A stretch of 64,000 nucleotides of DNA from the NCBI GenBank assembly GCA_958295665.1, contig OY282558.1, forward strand, positions 307,988,092 to 308,052,091, given 5' to 3'. The position numbers were made by a program, and so were the translations under genes. The notes under the pieces are model-generated. The model searched no databases. It saw only the letters and a list, made by a program, of their open reading frames with translations, and was not told where the DNA came from. Shown here piece by piece: positions 1-12,200 of this stretch (position 1 is its first letter; the number at the start of each line of letters is the position of its first letter). Source of the DNA: Tipula vernalis (taxonomy: Eukaryota > Arthropoda > Insecta > Diptera > Tipulidae).

Positions 1-931
1 ATTGTGAATGTTAGATACGTGAGTTATGAATACAATTCGTAACAATGATTCTGAGTTTACCACTGGTGGGGGCTAGAACCAGAATCGCTCGTTAGAATTG
101 TATGTTTGAGAAGAGAAAGTTGTGCAACAAGGCACTTGATTAATACTAATCGGATACCCTGATCAACTACAGATGAAAGAAACGTGTGCGTGGCACTTAT
201 ATGTTCTTTCAACAATGTCAATTCAGAGCCTGAGCGTTTGTTGTTAGTAGGTTGTAATACTTACGAGAATAAGTTGTTGGCTGGTTCCCGGTGTTCTCTT
301 CGATGATGAAATAAAACGTTGTCTTCTAAGGTATTCTCTTTAATTTTACGCATTTTAATTTGGTATTCCCTTTTTATTTACTACCACTAGGCTTATTTCG
401 TCATATTATGAAATACCCTATTACAAACAAAATGTTAATTTGTATTCTCTTTATTATGTCTGAACTGTCTGACCCATAACCTCTGACCCATATTTTTATG
501 TATTACAATTTTACTTTTATTTTCATATTGTATCGTATTTTCAAGTGCAACTACCTAATTTCTTTATACATACAATGTTTCTTATTTACTTTTTGTGTTA
601 CTATCATGATATCGCAACACTGTCTTGATACTATATACTTATGTTATGTTTTGTACTTTTTATTTCTACTTGGATATAGATGCATGTGGTGAAATGGGGA
701 CATTTCACAACACTTGGGTGTGGGTCGTCCCCAACGTTTGTTACGAACGTCTTCCGTTTTAACCGTGTTAAAGATTATTTGGACAGGAAAATAGAAACAA
801 ATTAATATTCGCGAGTAAATTTACTCACGCGTCGTAAAGGTTTAATACCCCTGTTTATGCTGTGGAAGAACCATATACTTTAAAACCAATATAATTCTCA
901 ACGATTGCTTTAGCGAAATATGCGCACAGTC
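1..931. other. AT-rich stretch without a supported gene
   Basis: No protein family is recognisable in any frame. Short open frames such as one at 498-692 are low-complexity, AT-driven translations. A polyadenylation-like AATAAA near 310 and the somewhat richer composition of the first 350 bases could belong to the end of a retrotransposon, but no partner repeat is in the window. Confidence 0.4.
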
Positions 932-973
932 AAAACCAACAAAAATGTTTATATAAACATTTTTGTTGGTTTT
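932..973. repeat. Perfect 42-bp palindrome
   Basis: The sequence reads identically on both strands for 42 bp, centred on TTTATATAAA, with arms ending in AAAACCAACA. It can form a hairpin with almost no loop. It may be the fused ends of a tiny foldback element. Confidence 0.85.
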
Positions 974-1196
974 GTTTTTGGCACAGTATAAAATCCATTT
1001 GTGTCTATGTATAAGTCATGTACTGAGCATTTTATTTCATTTTGTTTGTACTTTTCGTCTGGAATATTCTTTATGTATTATATAATACATATTGTTAATT
1101 TTTGACGCCGCGAAGAAGAAAAATAAATTTCGGAGTCGTGTTGACGAATCGCTCGTTGTATTTGTAAAAAAAAGAACTAAAAAATATACATATATG

Positions 1197-1224
1197 TGCC
1201 ACTACATAAATTTATGTAGTGGCA
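1197..1224. repeat. Perfect 28-bp palindrome
   Basis: TGCCACTACATAAA is followed immediately by its reverse complement. It lies 224 bp from another perfect palindrome and is unrelated to it in sequence. Confidence 0.85.
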
Positions 1225-2505
1225 TTGCTATATGTAACAAAACAACAAAACAAATCCAACGAAGAAAAACATAAAGAAGGGGAGAACAGACAAATTGCTG
1301 TGGGAGAGTTTTTTTTTTTAATTTGAAAAATAAAATAAAAATTAATCAGTCTAGTTTTGAATTTTAAGACAAAAAGTCTGGTTTTGAATACGGTCTAGTA
1401 AATACCAGTTTTTTATATGTTGCTAGTTTTTTTTTTGGTTTTTGATGGGTGAGGTTACAGAAAACCGTCGAAATTAATTATATTTTTTTTTGATCGGATA
1501 AAATATTAATACATATGTGTTAACAAAAAAAACTTACTAAAATAATGATTGTTTAATAAAAAAAAAACATCGTGTACAGTTATATCTCTTTAATTATATT
1601 ATAATAAAATAAATATTTAAGTTACATAAACTATTGTATTGAAATTCGATTTTGTTTTTAATAAAAATAAATAAAACAGAAATTTTGTATAAAGTGTGAT
1701 GTTGACATGTGATGTTATGAAAACTGTTAATTTAAAAATATATGAGAAAATAAAAAAATTAAAGTTTATAAAAAGAGAGGAAAATTAAATAGGAAAAGAC
1801 TGAATTTTTTTGTGTGATTAAAATATTTCTATTAATATAGAAATGATAACGTAATTATATCGTTATAATTGTATTATTATAAATTATTGAAATTCCATAA
1901 CAAATAAAAAAATAATGTCCACACTATTCGCAAAACAAAATATCTAAAACAAAATTTCATCTGTAAGCGTGTAGTGTCGAAGCGGTATTTTATTAGGCCA
2001 CGGGTCTTCTGTTTTTGTGAGATTTCCGTTGGTTTTGATGATGAAGTGGTGTTATATTGGCAGTATTCCCGCCCGTGGGGGGAGGCCAACCATTATCATT
2101 GAAGGAGTTCCTGCGACGGCGCTGTTTGTTGTGCGGCCGGACGGGCCGATAAAAGGTATTAAACTAAGCAAACTATGAATTTTTTTTTAACGTAATTTTT
2201 GGCTGATTTTTGATTTTTTTTAATGTTTGGCGGCATTAGCGTCATTAAGTACCTATTATAACTAATGCATTGATCAATTTTGCTTCCTTTCAAAAACCGA
2301 CCTTCATAACATGTCATGAGCTGTGAAATGTCCTTCCTCTTATATGCAAATCAAGTAAATATTATCCAAATATTTTAAACGAAAGAATCAATTTTTTTTA
2401 AACTAAAGTAAGATTTAATACAAAGAGATATAACAGAAATAAAATAATATTGTGAAATTTGCTTGTTAATTTAATCTTAGAGATATTGTCAACAGTAAAG
2501 TGGTT
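1225..2505. other. Non-coding stretch with a GC-richer island
   Basis: Most of this is AT-rich with no recognisable gene. About 1965-2155 is clearly richer in G, C and CpG than its surroundings. It carries an open plus-strand frame of roughly 65 codons that ends shortly after a possible AAAG|GTATT splice donor near 2155. I do not recognise its product. It could be a first exon, a promoter island or a retroelement scrap. Confidence 0.3.
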
Positions 2506-2553
2506 CTCAGGTTGCGGGCGAATTCTCAGAGTAAAACTCGCCCGCAGCCTGAG
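2506..2553. repeat. Short hairpin, 16-bp GC-rich arms
   Basis: CTCAGGTTGCGGGCGA pairs with TCGCCCGCAGCCTGAG across a 16-base loop, with one mismatch. The arms are much richer in G and C than the neighbourhood. Confidence 0.75.
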
Positions 2554-2608
2554 TATTAGAAATTTTTCTTTAAATAGTTCCCACTAAAATTAATTAAACA
2601 AAATGACT

Positions 2609-2767
2609 GTAACACACCGCGATTTAGCAAAATGTGGTTTGTGAATTCGAGGTTAGTCGTAGCTGACCTAAATTTCAATTTAACTACCTAATTACGTTTT
2701 GTTGTATATATTCAAATAGCTTTCCGTGTTTTAGCTAAACACGTCTTGCTAAATCGTAGTGTGCTGT
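2609..2767. mobile_element. MITE with CACACTACGATTTA-type ends
   Basis: The left end (AACACACCGCGATTTAGCAA) and the reverse complement of the right end (ACAGCACACTACGATTTAGC) match over about 20 bp, bounding roughly 160 bp with no coding potential. The same terminal motif bounds a larger element at 30851-31520, so this is probably one family of non-autonomous DNA transposons. No clear target duplication was seen. Confidence 0.6.
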
Positions 2768-4589
2768 GAGTATTCAACTATAATAAAAAGAAGACTTAAG
2801 AGCAACAGATTAGTTTTACTAAGTTCTGCGTGAGTAGCTAAAAATACTTATTTTTACTAATAAAAGTTAATTTTGTTGTGTAAATTAGTTAAAACTTTGA
2901 CACTCGAGTCATAAAAAATGACACGTGACAACTAAAATAAAAGTAGCTTGTAAAATATTTGATGTGGTTTAATTCTAATTTACGCATAGCCTAACTTAGG
3001 AATTTCGCTAGAACTAAATAAGCAATTTTTTATTAAGAAATTAAATGTTAAGTTGGAACCTTGCACAATAATATAATAAAACAAATACACAACAAGTTTC
3101 ACCAGATGGTGATTTTAAACACATAACACATAATCAAATTAATACATTACACTGAGCATCGAGATGGTTGACAAGAAATTCTGCTCCAGATTGCATGCCT
3201 AAAAATCCTAAAGTCAAGCCACAAACTTAAGTTCTAAAACAACTACCAGTGGACTTATGATGTCTGTATGTCACGCCAATAGCTGTGAAAGATCCGCAAA
3301 ATACAAGTAACAAAATTAAAAGCAGTTAATTCGACAATGGTGATTGGGGCAGCCTTACATGAAAAAAGTTATGGTGATGAGATGAGAATCCAAAATCAAT
3401 GTAACCTAGCATAACATGTAACGTGGAAACTTAAATACAACTCGCCAAAAATGAACATCATCATCGGATTTCAAACATTTTTGTACTGAAGAATTACGGG
3501 AAAGAAATTAAACCCCATGATAAAGAAAGTTCTATTCAAGGAGCACTTTGTAATCTACAAGTGATCGTGGTGAGTTGATATAACCTGAAATATTGCAGTA
3601 ATCTATCATAAAATTACTCAAAACAGATTACAACCAAAAGCAAATGGGTCATTGAAATTTGAATATTAACAGTTATTTGATACAAAGTATGAGGCTAGAG
3701 TAACAACAGAAAATTCAAGTATGTAAGCCTTTGTCAAAGGACGTTGGAGGCATCAAGACGCTGACATTAACCGAAAGAACGAGAAGACCTTCTTTCCGGA
3801 TGAATTAGGCAGACAAACCAAAATAAGCGAAATGGAAGGGCAATGTGATCATCTTTATAGGAAATTCAAACCCTACCTACAATCAATATGTAACCCTGGT
3901 TGTGATCTGTGTAATATTTTAAAGGTAAATTAATACTTGCAAGGGTTCAATAGAATTACATAAAACAATTTCAAATTTGTTAAATAGGTTCTAACATAGT
4001 TAAGGAAATATTTTAGTTAGTTAAGATGTTATCAAATGCAGTAAATAACAGTCATTTTTACGAATTTACCCATCAATATCTCTTTTAATTAAAATCATTT
4101 AATTATAAATTCTTAGCTGTAAATATGTATTATAAAATGTGTATAGAAAATTACATGAAATTGAATTAATATTAAAAATTCAGTAAAATAAAAATATTTT
4201 CATTTTGTAAATATTGTTTAAAGATACGTTATTAGTCATACAGAGGCCGTATTACATTATCATATTTCTAAATCATAGAAATACTTGTAAATGTTATATG
4301 ATAGTTAATATGAAGATATTTCAGATAATATTTATCGATTTTCTAATTTTCAGCTACAAGCTAGATAAATACTGTAACATTTGATAAGATTTAGAAGTGT
4401 GGTAATGTAAAACAGGTCAAAAAAACGTTAGTTTATAAGAACATATATGTATTAATTTCCTTATATTTAATTTTAATAAAAAATGTAAAAGCAATTAAAA
4501 TTCTTTTAATTAGAAAAAGTTCAAAGAGTCATGTAAGTAAAAATGACAAATGTTTGTAAATTAGTATCTTTCTTTGGATAGAACGGTTT
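2768..4589. other. Unassigned stretch
   Basis: No open frame or family is recognisable. The part at 3110-3930 has somewhat higher complexity than the AT-rich flanks and could be long-decayed coding or mobile sequence, but nothing can be assigned. Confidence 0.3.
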
Positions 4590-4880
4590 CGATGCTTCCG
4601 AATTTCAGTATGGTCGTACAAGCTTTAAAGGTGATCTTCATACCACACATACATTTGAAAGACGACTGACTAATTATGAAATTGCATCAGTTTCATTGGA
4701 TGCAAAAGGAATTTTGTTAATTGATTACCTTCAAATCAGTGAAACAATAACCGAAGAGTATTATTCAAACCTTGGAAGACAAGCTTTGGTTTAAAATATA
4801 AAAAATCATCGTTCATTAAGACAATGCACCGGCTCACAAAGCCGTGTAGCAACTCGCTCAGATGTTTTCAGATCTGGCTC
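4590..4880 (+). pseudogene. Mariner transposase remnant (Mos1/irritans type)
   Basis: A decayed plus-strand translation contains a segment reading SLDAKGILLIDYL, then ISETITEEYYSNL, then DNAPAHKAV about 40 residues on. Mariner transposases have this order around the second catalytic aspartate, with a consensus like FWDxxGxxxxDYLxxGxTI followed by HDNAPAH. Stops and frameshifts break the frame. Neither the first catalytic aspartate nor the C-terminal SPDLAPxD motif could be read confidently. It is a dead fragment. Confidence 0.6.
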
Positions 4881-5658
4881 TGAGGTGAGAGCCAGAATAG
4901 CGGTATTAATTTACAGCCCTATTCTTTTAGTTACGTTCGCTTAAGTCAAATTGGTGAAGTTACAGGTAAAAACGTTAAATATTGAAAACGCATTTTTAAG
5001 TCGACTTAAGTGATTATGACTTCTGGCCTCAAATATTTTGTGGATCATCTGAGGCACTTCTGTAGTCGTGTTCATAGTGCCATCGTACGTTCAAACTTTA
5101 TATTAGGAACTAAATCTAGGGAATTTTTATTATCTGAAATTGAATGTGATCACCAGCATTTAGAGGTACGACGGGGCCCGGATTAGTAATAGTTTGGGGC
5201 CGTTTATAATTAACAATATTACTCTTTGAATTTTAATAATTAATTTTTCATGACTAAGGAATACAACGTGATTCAAGCCTATTTTCATGATATTTCCACT
5301 ACAGCTTTCCATATAATTCGGACTCATATTAATTCAGTTGATACTATATTTCTTATTTTCTAAAATTAAGCTTACTTTGAGTATTAATCGATAAAGCGTT
5401 TTTTTAAAAGAAATTCAATCTTATTTACTCTGATTGTAAATTTTACTTGTTTACACATTTGTTGAACTAAAATGGACCTAATCGCTGAAATGATCTGCAA
5501 AACTGATACTAATCTGTAAACGGCATTTGCTGCAACCGCGGAATTGAAACTGTTGTAACTTCGTAGGTAAGTAAATATGAAACTCGTAAGTATTTAATTA
5601 AGGTAGCACATGTTTTATTAGTATCGTTTTTATTCTATCTTATACGTCGAAAGGCTTA
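4881..5658. other. Unassigned stretch
   Basis: No supported gene. The first part may continue the decayed mariner copy on its left. Confidence 0.3.
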
Positions 5659-6262
5659 AGAGCCAACCAGCGAACATTTAAGAAATCTAACAGAATTTAA
5701 CGAAAGTGTTTTCTTACGGAAAATTTGACAGGTTGGCCAGAGAAACTGTAACACAACTTGTCAATTGCTTTGATGGTGACGGTAGCTCGTATGAATATTT
5801 TAAAAAATTTGTGTAGAATTTTGAACTGGCGATGGAATTGGAGGAAGTTCGAAAATTATTTCAATTATTCTTAAAGGACATAAACATAAATAATAAAAGA
5901 CACAGATCTTGTGGCGCAAGAAAGCAAAAACGAAAATAAATAAATTTGAAAATAAATAATTTGATGTTACAATTTATAGTCTTTAATAAGTCGGTTTTTA
6001 ATTTACCTACATGAACATAAATAAATAATTTTGAATTTAAGCTTAAAATGTACAATGAGCTCCCAGAAGAAGATTTGCACAAAGAGCAATTTGGATTTTT
6101 GACATTTCCTTCAGTTTTGCGCGATAATTTTCGCTCTGTTTAGTTGACACTTCAATTTAACGAAACTGAACGAACATTTCTTAAAGGTTCGCTGGGCAGT
6201 AACATGTAAACTCCATATACCGCACTGTTACGTTAAATTTCTTACATGTTAGCTGGTTCTCT
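5659..6262. mobile_element. MITE with AACCAGCGAA-type inverted ends
   Basis: The left end AGAGCCAACCAGCGAACAT and the reverse complement of the right end AGAGAACCAGCTAACATG match imperfectly, and the similarity runs on through TTTAAGAAAT. Internal sequence around 6125-6230 (TTTTCGCTCTGTT and TTCGCTGG.CAGTAACATG) recurs at 49490-49570, so this is a dispersed family. There is no coding potential. Confidence 0.6.
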
Positions 6263-7018
6263 CTTTACAAAAGAATGCACAATTTTATCTTTTCCCTTTT
6301 GTTATATTGCACTATGTACAACATTTTTATTTAGAAAGCGTGTTACCCTAGGTACATTTACTTAAGAGACATAATGCAATGTGTATTTACATATAACATC
6401 TCTCCCCTTACAAAATATTTCATTCCTTAAGTTTAACAATTAAGTTTAAAATTAAAAGCAAAAATTAATTCGTATAATTTGTATACATACTTAAAATAAC
6501 TAAATATTCAATTACTTAATATTAATAATTTTCAATCAATCTATCAGGTTTTCTGATAGTTCAAATAGATACTCTTAAAGCTTTATTATTATCTAAGTGG
6601 TTTGAATCTGTACTAGTCTCAAAAATGTTTGATTCCATGTTACCTTCTTCGGTACTACAATTCTGGTTCAAAATTTCACTTTCTCCCCTCTTAAAATTTA
6701 AATTATGAGTTTCGAATGGTTTACTAGTATTTTTACCGACATTATCATTTACTTTTTTTTTCGTGGTTTCCGTATTCCTTATGTCACTTAATTATTAATA
6801 CAATTGAAAAACGAAACGTAATAAATAAAAAAAAAAATTATGTTTCTATTTACAAATTAAAAACAAAGATTTAACTTTCATTAACGTGATATTAACTTTA
6901 TGGGTCAGAAGACCGGTTTCGGACGTTCGTCCCAAAACTTGTAAAAAATAAAACAAAAAATTAAATATTTTTTGAAAAATATACTCTGGCAGATCTCAGT
7001 ATACTCTGGCAAATCATC
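6263..7018. other. Unassigned AT-rich stretch
   Basis: No gene or repeat recognised. The last 60 bases hold a short direct repeat (TATACTCTGGCA twice, near 6980 and 7000) next to the start of the transposase fragment. Confidence 0.35.
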
Positions 7019-7454
7019 ATGAATAGACTCACGCTTGACCAACGCTACGAAATTATTAAAATTTACTGTGAAAATCAGTCGTCGATTCGCGCAACTTATA
7101 GACGGCCTCGTGATTTTTATGGCGCACATAATCGTCCATCTGAGCAAGCCATCCGTCGAACTGTGGATAGATTTCGTACCACATAATCTCTAGAGAATGA
7201 AATAACATCAACACGTCGAAGGAATGTGCGTACTGAAGAGAATATCGCCGCTGTAAATGAAAATGTGGAAGAAGATTCAAATTTATCGATTCGTCGTCGT
7301 TCGCAGGAATTGGGGCTCTGTCCGTCCACTACATGGAAAATTGGATAAACCAGCAACAATTGACGCCTTGGAGGCCAGCATTGTTCATGTTATTCGTGAG
7401 ATTTTGAATCTAGTTTTTTCGAATCCTTCATCATGTACAAAGCTAAATGGTTGA
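7019..7454 (+). pseudogene. Internally deleted DD41D-type mariner transposase
   Basis: From ATG 7019 the plus strand reads MNRLTLDQRYEIIKIYCENQ and continues with the N-terminal helix-turn-helix typical of the insect mariner group with DD41D spacing. After a stop near 7185 it resumes with ENIAAVNENVEEDSNLSIRR and QELGLCPSTTWKI, the second helix-turn-helix. It then jumps directly to DKPATIDALEASI, which belongs near the C-terminus. The whole catalytic DDE core is therefore missing. Such deletion derivatives are non-autonomous. The element at 16527-18000 is of the same family, so a full-length relative could once have mobilised it. Confidence 0.75.
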
Positions 7455-9064
7455 AAGTCTTTAGCAATCATAATTGCTATTGCAGAAATCGTTTAAAAAA
7501 CTGATTCAAAGGATTATTCAGTTGTAGGGGCCGATTCTACATTTAATTTTGGATGGCATCTTTTTAAATGGTCAGCTTTCCAGTTGCTGTGATTTTACGG
7601 TCAACATTGCGCCTTAATAGAATCACTCTATTTAATTTATTTCAAACTGATCGGTGCCAAAGCGATGCGATTTTGCTGCGAGTTTGCCGTGACCCGAAGA
7701 AGATTGCCGTTTATGAGTAATGGTATATTTTCAGGTTTAGGTGGCTAACTTAACAGAACTGTACTTTGTTTATGCCCAATTAATATTAGTAAGGTTTGTC
7801 CTTCAAATCTAAAATAGAATAATTTATTGACTTTTTGAAGCAAAAATGTAACGTAGTTTAAATACGGAGTGAACAACGGCTGTTGTTTATGCAGGGGTTT
7901 CTAAACCTCATCGAAATGGCTTGAAATGATTCAATAGATATTTTAACATCAATGTTTTCACATAAATCTTTGGTGAGTAGAGCGTGAACTCGATCGTTGT
8001 TTTTTTTCAATTAGTTTACATTTGTTTGCTGCTGCATCACTTTTAAAGATGCACTTTGATGGAATGGCGTATTCATTAAGTTGGTAACGTTTAGAAAATT
8101 CATTTCTACGTCGCGCAACATCTTTTTTAACAAATTGTTTCTTGCATACTAGTGAATATTAAGATGGTCGCCAATTTTTCCTACGAACAGCCTTCACCCA
8201 AGCAAATAGGGACGGTTTCTTTTTGTGACTTATAATTCGATTTGCAACCTTAAACACTACACGGCATTTTTAACTGATGTGTCTTAAGCGCTCAAAGTAT
8301 GCTTATAAAAGAAATAATTACTTAAGCGCTTTTAGCGATTTACTTACCTATTCGGGCTTCAAAAATTAATACTTAATTTAATCCATTAATAGTAATCTAG
8401 TTGACTTTCAATCCACCGTAAAGACAAAAATGTTTCCTTCTCGCTAAACAAAAAAGTTAATATTTGCGAATTTGATTTAGTGAACAAAAAAAAACTCAGC
8501 CGCAAGCATGAAGTTGGTCGATAAGCATAGCTGGGGGTCAATTCTCGTTCCGTGAAAAATATAATGAAAAATATCTTCAGTGAGAAATACACATTTCCGA
8601 TTCATGCTCCTTGAGAAGGAAAAAATGACGTCAAAATGTTTTCATATGAATAAAACTTTCTCACCGACCATTTTAAAAATATGGAAATAAAATTCTATAA
8701 AAACTAAATATGTATTGTTAGCACTACCAGAGCCTAGGGTTTACATTATTTCCGATAGGTATCACATTTTGCAATTTTCCAATCGCCAATTTTCGATTGT
8801 AAAAGTAGAGAAGGCGCCTCTCGAGGAAAAATGTTAAAATGAGGCTACTGACAAAATGACACTTCTCAGAAATTCGACGAAACAAAATTTTGCAATCCAG
8901 TAATGAAAAATTGTTTTTATAATAGAAAATTGGAAATATTTACAATTATTAGCAATCTGATAAGTAAAAATTGTGATTACAATTCAAAATTGGAATTTTT
9001 TACAACAATTCGAACGTCAAATTATCAGCTAGCTCAGTTTAAAAATTATTCACTAGGTGGAATC
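7455..9064. other. Unassigned stretch
   Basis: No family recognised. On the minus strand about 7990-8130 holds a short open translation rich in Lys, Arg and Ser without a recognisable domain. The rest shows nothing. Confidence 0.3.
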
Positions 9065-10005
9065 TGATTGGGGCATGCTTATAGTTAAAATGTTTGCCGC
9101 TCTTTTTTAAGGCAGTACCATATGTCAAGGATAGAATTAGAATGACAATTGTCATTTAAGTTTTGTATAGAAATGTATGGCGAAATAATTAACATGAAAC
9201 TATTTTCATATTTTAAAATATATTTAAGTGATTTCACTAATAACAGAAACTGTAAACATGGAATCCTTAGGGCGTTTAGTTGTTTTAAATAGATAAACAA
9301 ATGTTTCTTTTTAATAAAATCGATTTAAATTTGTGATTTGTGTTAACCTTAGAAATGTTACGTGAGCTAAGCCACCGAAATAAATATTTAAAAATATTGA
9401 ATCAATCTGGTTTTATGTAAGTTGACACTACTTTTACGTATTTTAAGATGGTTTCATGTTGCGTTCCCATATCGTTTCCTTCTTAATTTATCAATTATGT
9501 AAATGTTATTTGTAAATTAATTTTAGTGTTTAGATTTTACAACAAAATGTCAACTAAAGATTAACCAAAAAATAAAAGTTATTAGGTGCAAAAACTGCAT
9601 TATTAGGTGCAAAAACAGACGTGGAAACATTTTGATGGTATTTTTCCCAGTCTTAATTTAATAATCCATTTTCTTTTTAATGATTTTAAAGAATCATTTC
9701 TTGTAAATTTATTATTGCAGTTTGACACACAGTAAGTTGTCACCATTTCGGTTGGTATAAATATTAACTATTAAAATAATCACACAAAAGTTTGACAAAG
9801 TTGTATGTTTTTTTGTTTATCTTAAAAACCAAAATTCGTTTTTTTTATTTCGCCCTAGTGCTCGTATTCACTTTACTTTTTACTATTTTATTTTACCATA
9901 CGTTTCAATATAATTCTCTTATGTCAAATTTCATTCTATCCTTGACCTATGGTATTGCCATCTGGTAGATGAAAATAGAAATAATTGCATTTTGCATGCC
10001 CCATC
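9065..10005. mobile_element. Non-autonomous element with long imperfect inverted ends
   Basis: Outer ends share GGGGCATGC in inverted orientation (near 9070 and 9994). About 40 bp inside, GGCAGTACCATATGTCAAGG pairs with the reverse complement GGCAATACCATAGGTCAAGG, followed by ATAGAAT on both sides. This gives inverted repeats of roughly 80 bp around 940 bp of AT-rich, non-coding sequence. No target duplication could be fixed. Superfamily unknown. Confidence 0.6.
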
Positions 10006-10012
10006 GCCAATT

Positions 10013-10448
10013 ATGGGTGTTTTCTTTTATTCATTCCACAGAAGGAATAGAATATTGATCACGTGACGTCATATCTTAAAAAATATAACCTTAGATTTTT
10101 TGTATCCGCCAAGCTCTATTTAAAATTATCATGAATTATCGTGTAATAAAACTAAAAATATTTTGAAAAATTTTATTAGTTAACACCTTAAGAAATTAAT
10201 GTTATCATTATTATTAATGTCATTTTCCATAATATGTACGATTTAATTCAATTTAATCAGTTTAAATTGTAAGCGTCGCACAAAATTACAAAACGTCAAA
10301 CGGAATATTCTTTTAATTCCAGCTTTCGATGTAGTGAATATTCCAAATAAATAAAGGAATGAACTAAAAAAGGAATAGAAGGAATGGAATGAATAAAATA
10401 CCGTAAATTTCCGGAATATTCCGAATAAATAAAAGAAAAACACCCAAT
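10013..10448. mobile_element. MITE with GGGTGTTTT inverted ends
   Basis: The left end ATGGGTGTTTTCTTTTATTC and the reverse complement of the right end ATTGGGTGTTTTTCTTTTAT pair over about 25 bp. The inside is non-coding and contains several GGAAT/ATTCC motifs. It lies only 8 bp from the preceding inverted-repeat element. Confidence 0.6.
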
Positions 10449-10620
10449 ATGGTTCACTTTAAACTTAACTAATAAGTAAATCTATTAAAAACTATTCCGT
10501 TTATTTAGGAAAAGCCTCCAAATAATTTATTTAGTTGTTTTAAAAATAATTAGGTCAGTTTTATAATTATTTTTTATTTTGACAAGCAATGACGAAAACT
10601 GATAAACTAAATCTACTTTT

Positions 10621-10878
10621 GTAGTGTTTTTTTATTCGCTCCGGATAGCTGCTATCGAGAGCCGCCATTTTTCTATGCCTAAATTTAAATTTGACGCGCT
10701 ATTTATTGGTAAACTAAACTTATTTAACATCAAACTATCATTTTTAATTCAATTGTTTAGCAAAAACTTCATATAAAAAATGTTTGGCTCTACCTATTTA
10801 TACGGAGCGCTATCGGGAGCCATTTTTTATATGACGGCTCTCGATAGCAGCTATCCGGAGCGAATAAAAAAACACTAC
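10621..10878. mobile_element. MITE, near-perfect 43-bp inverted repeats
   Basis: GTAGTGTTTTTTTATTCGCT and the next 23 bases (through CGATAGC, GAGAGCCG) recur as the exact reverse complement at 10836-10878. The 170 bp between include a second, partial copy of the same motif (GGAGCGCTATCGGGAGCC at 10804). No coding potential. Confidence 0.8.
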
Positions 10879-11509
10879 GTTTATCATTTAGTGCGTCCGA
10901 AATGAAAAATGTTCATTTAGCGAAGACACGTTTTAAAAAACTGCATTCGATGCAGTTTTTATGTGCATTTTTAACTCGTAGTTTGATGTCAGTTTTTTTA
11001 ATTTAGAGTTGCCCAATTTTAATTGATTATATGAAACTCGGTAAAACGTATGTTTACAGTATAGCTTAGAGCTTACTATGAAAGCAACGTAATCAGCGTT
11101 TTCTCCACGATTCTTTTTTATTTGGAGGACATCGAGAATCGCTAGGTTTTTTCATAGAACGAGACTTGACCCCCCAGAACCTAGACGGAATTTATTAGCT
11201 TCCTGCGTTTGTAATAAATTGTTTTTTCAATACTTCTCTTTTTCGTGGTCTTGTCGGCACGCGGCTCCATTCGAACATCAATTTTATTTTATCATTGTTT
11301 ACAACAGCGAAACGAATCAAAATTCTAACAGTATTCTTGTCTGACGCGTGACGAGAGCAATAAAACAAAATGTTTTTACAATGCTACAGGTGACAATACG
11401 ACTTGAATATTGGTCATTTTGCATCTGCTTAGGTAACAGGTATTTGGTTAGATTACCAATTACAAGCTGCAAGTCTTCGGGTAGTTTGTAAAAAACTTTA
11501 CTTTGCTAC
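10879..11509. other. Unassigned stretch
   Basis: No supported gene. Minus-strand mariner sequence follows immediately and may once have extended into this region. Confidence 0.3.
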
Positions 11510-11640
11510 ATACATATGTATTTACGATAATGCGGGAAATCCATGTTTCATCAACAGTCACATAACATAGTCACAAAAACTAGTCCTTATTGCGCTTACA
11601 CCTAGCTGAACACTTATTCGAAGTTATCATGCGATTCTAT
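11510..11640 (-). pseudogene. Short mariner transposase remnant
   Basis: The minus strand reads CYVTVDETWI preceded by an RNKD-like segment. This matches the region around the first catalytic aspartate of mariner transposases (consensus RNKEEFLRRFVTVDETWIHH). Only about 40 residues can be aligned and the frame is broken. Confidence 0.5.
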
Positions 11641-12200
11641 TTTTTCATAGAAAAAATAGATGAGGTGAGTAAATGCGGCATCCGTCAAGCTGATACCTTT
11701 TCATTCACACATGTTCCCATTTCCTCACTAGTGCTTATTTGGCTACATCGAAATTCAGTAAACCATAAGTGGAATATGACCGTAAGTGCAGAGTTGCCAT
11801 GTTACTTTTTTAACTTTTCATCGGTTTATGCAATAGTTTTTTTCGAGTAAAAAGTAGTGTTTAATAATTAACAAACGAAATTCGATTTTTTCCATGGTAG
11901 CCAAAAATATGAAATTTTTCTTCTTTCGACGGCTATCAAAATAAAAGTAAATGTCATATCGGATGGAATTTGGAGAGCGCTCATAAAAAAAATGTTTCAG
12001 AATTTTTCGGAAATGCAAACATTTTTCGGATCGGACTGTCTTCTCTTAGAAAGTAGCTGACTAAAAAAAAAAACATTTCCCCCGCACACGTACTTTTTAG
12101 TTTTGTAGAAGTACTTGAACTAAGTTAAACGAATGCTATAGCGCGTGCTTTTTCAGTAAGAAGTTACTTTAATTATATGAAAAAAATAAATAAATAAATA
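11641..12200. other. Unassigned stretch before the intact transposon
   Basis: An open 86-codon plus-strand frame at 11590-11850 has no recognisable domain and overlaps antisense mariner debris. A (TAAA)n run ends at the target TA of the intact transposon. Confidence 0.3.

Noticed and set aside
1..380. Possible LTR at the window start
   Set aside because: A poly(A)-like signal and a change of composition were noticed, but there is no second copy, no primer-binding site and no coding sequence of an element beside it.
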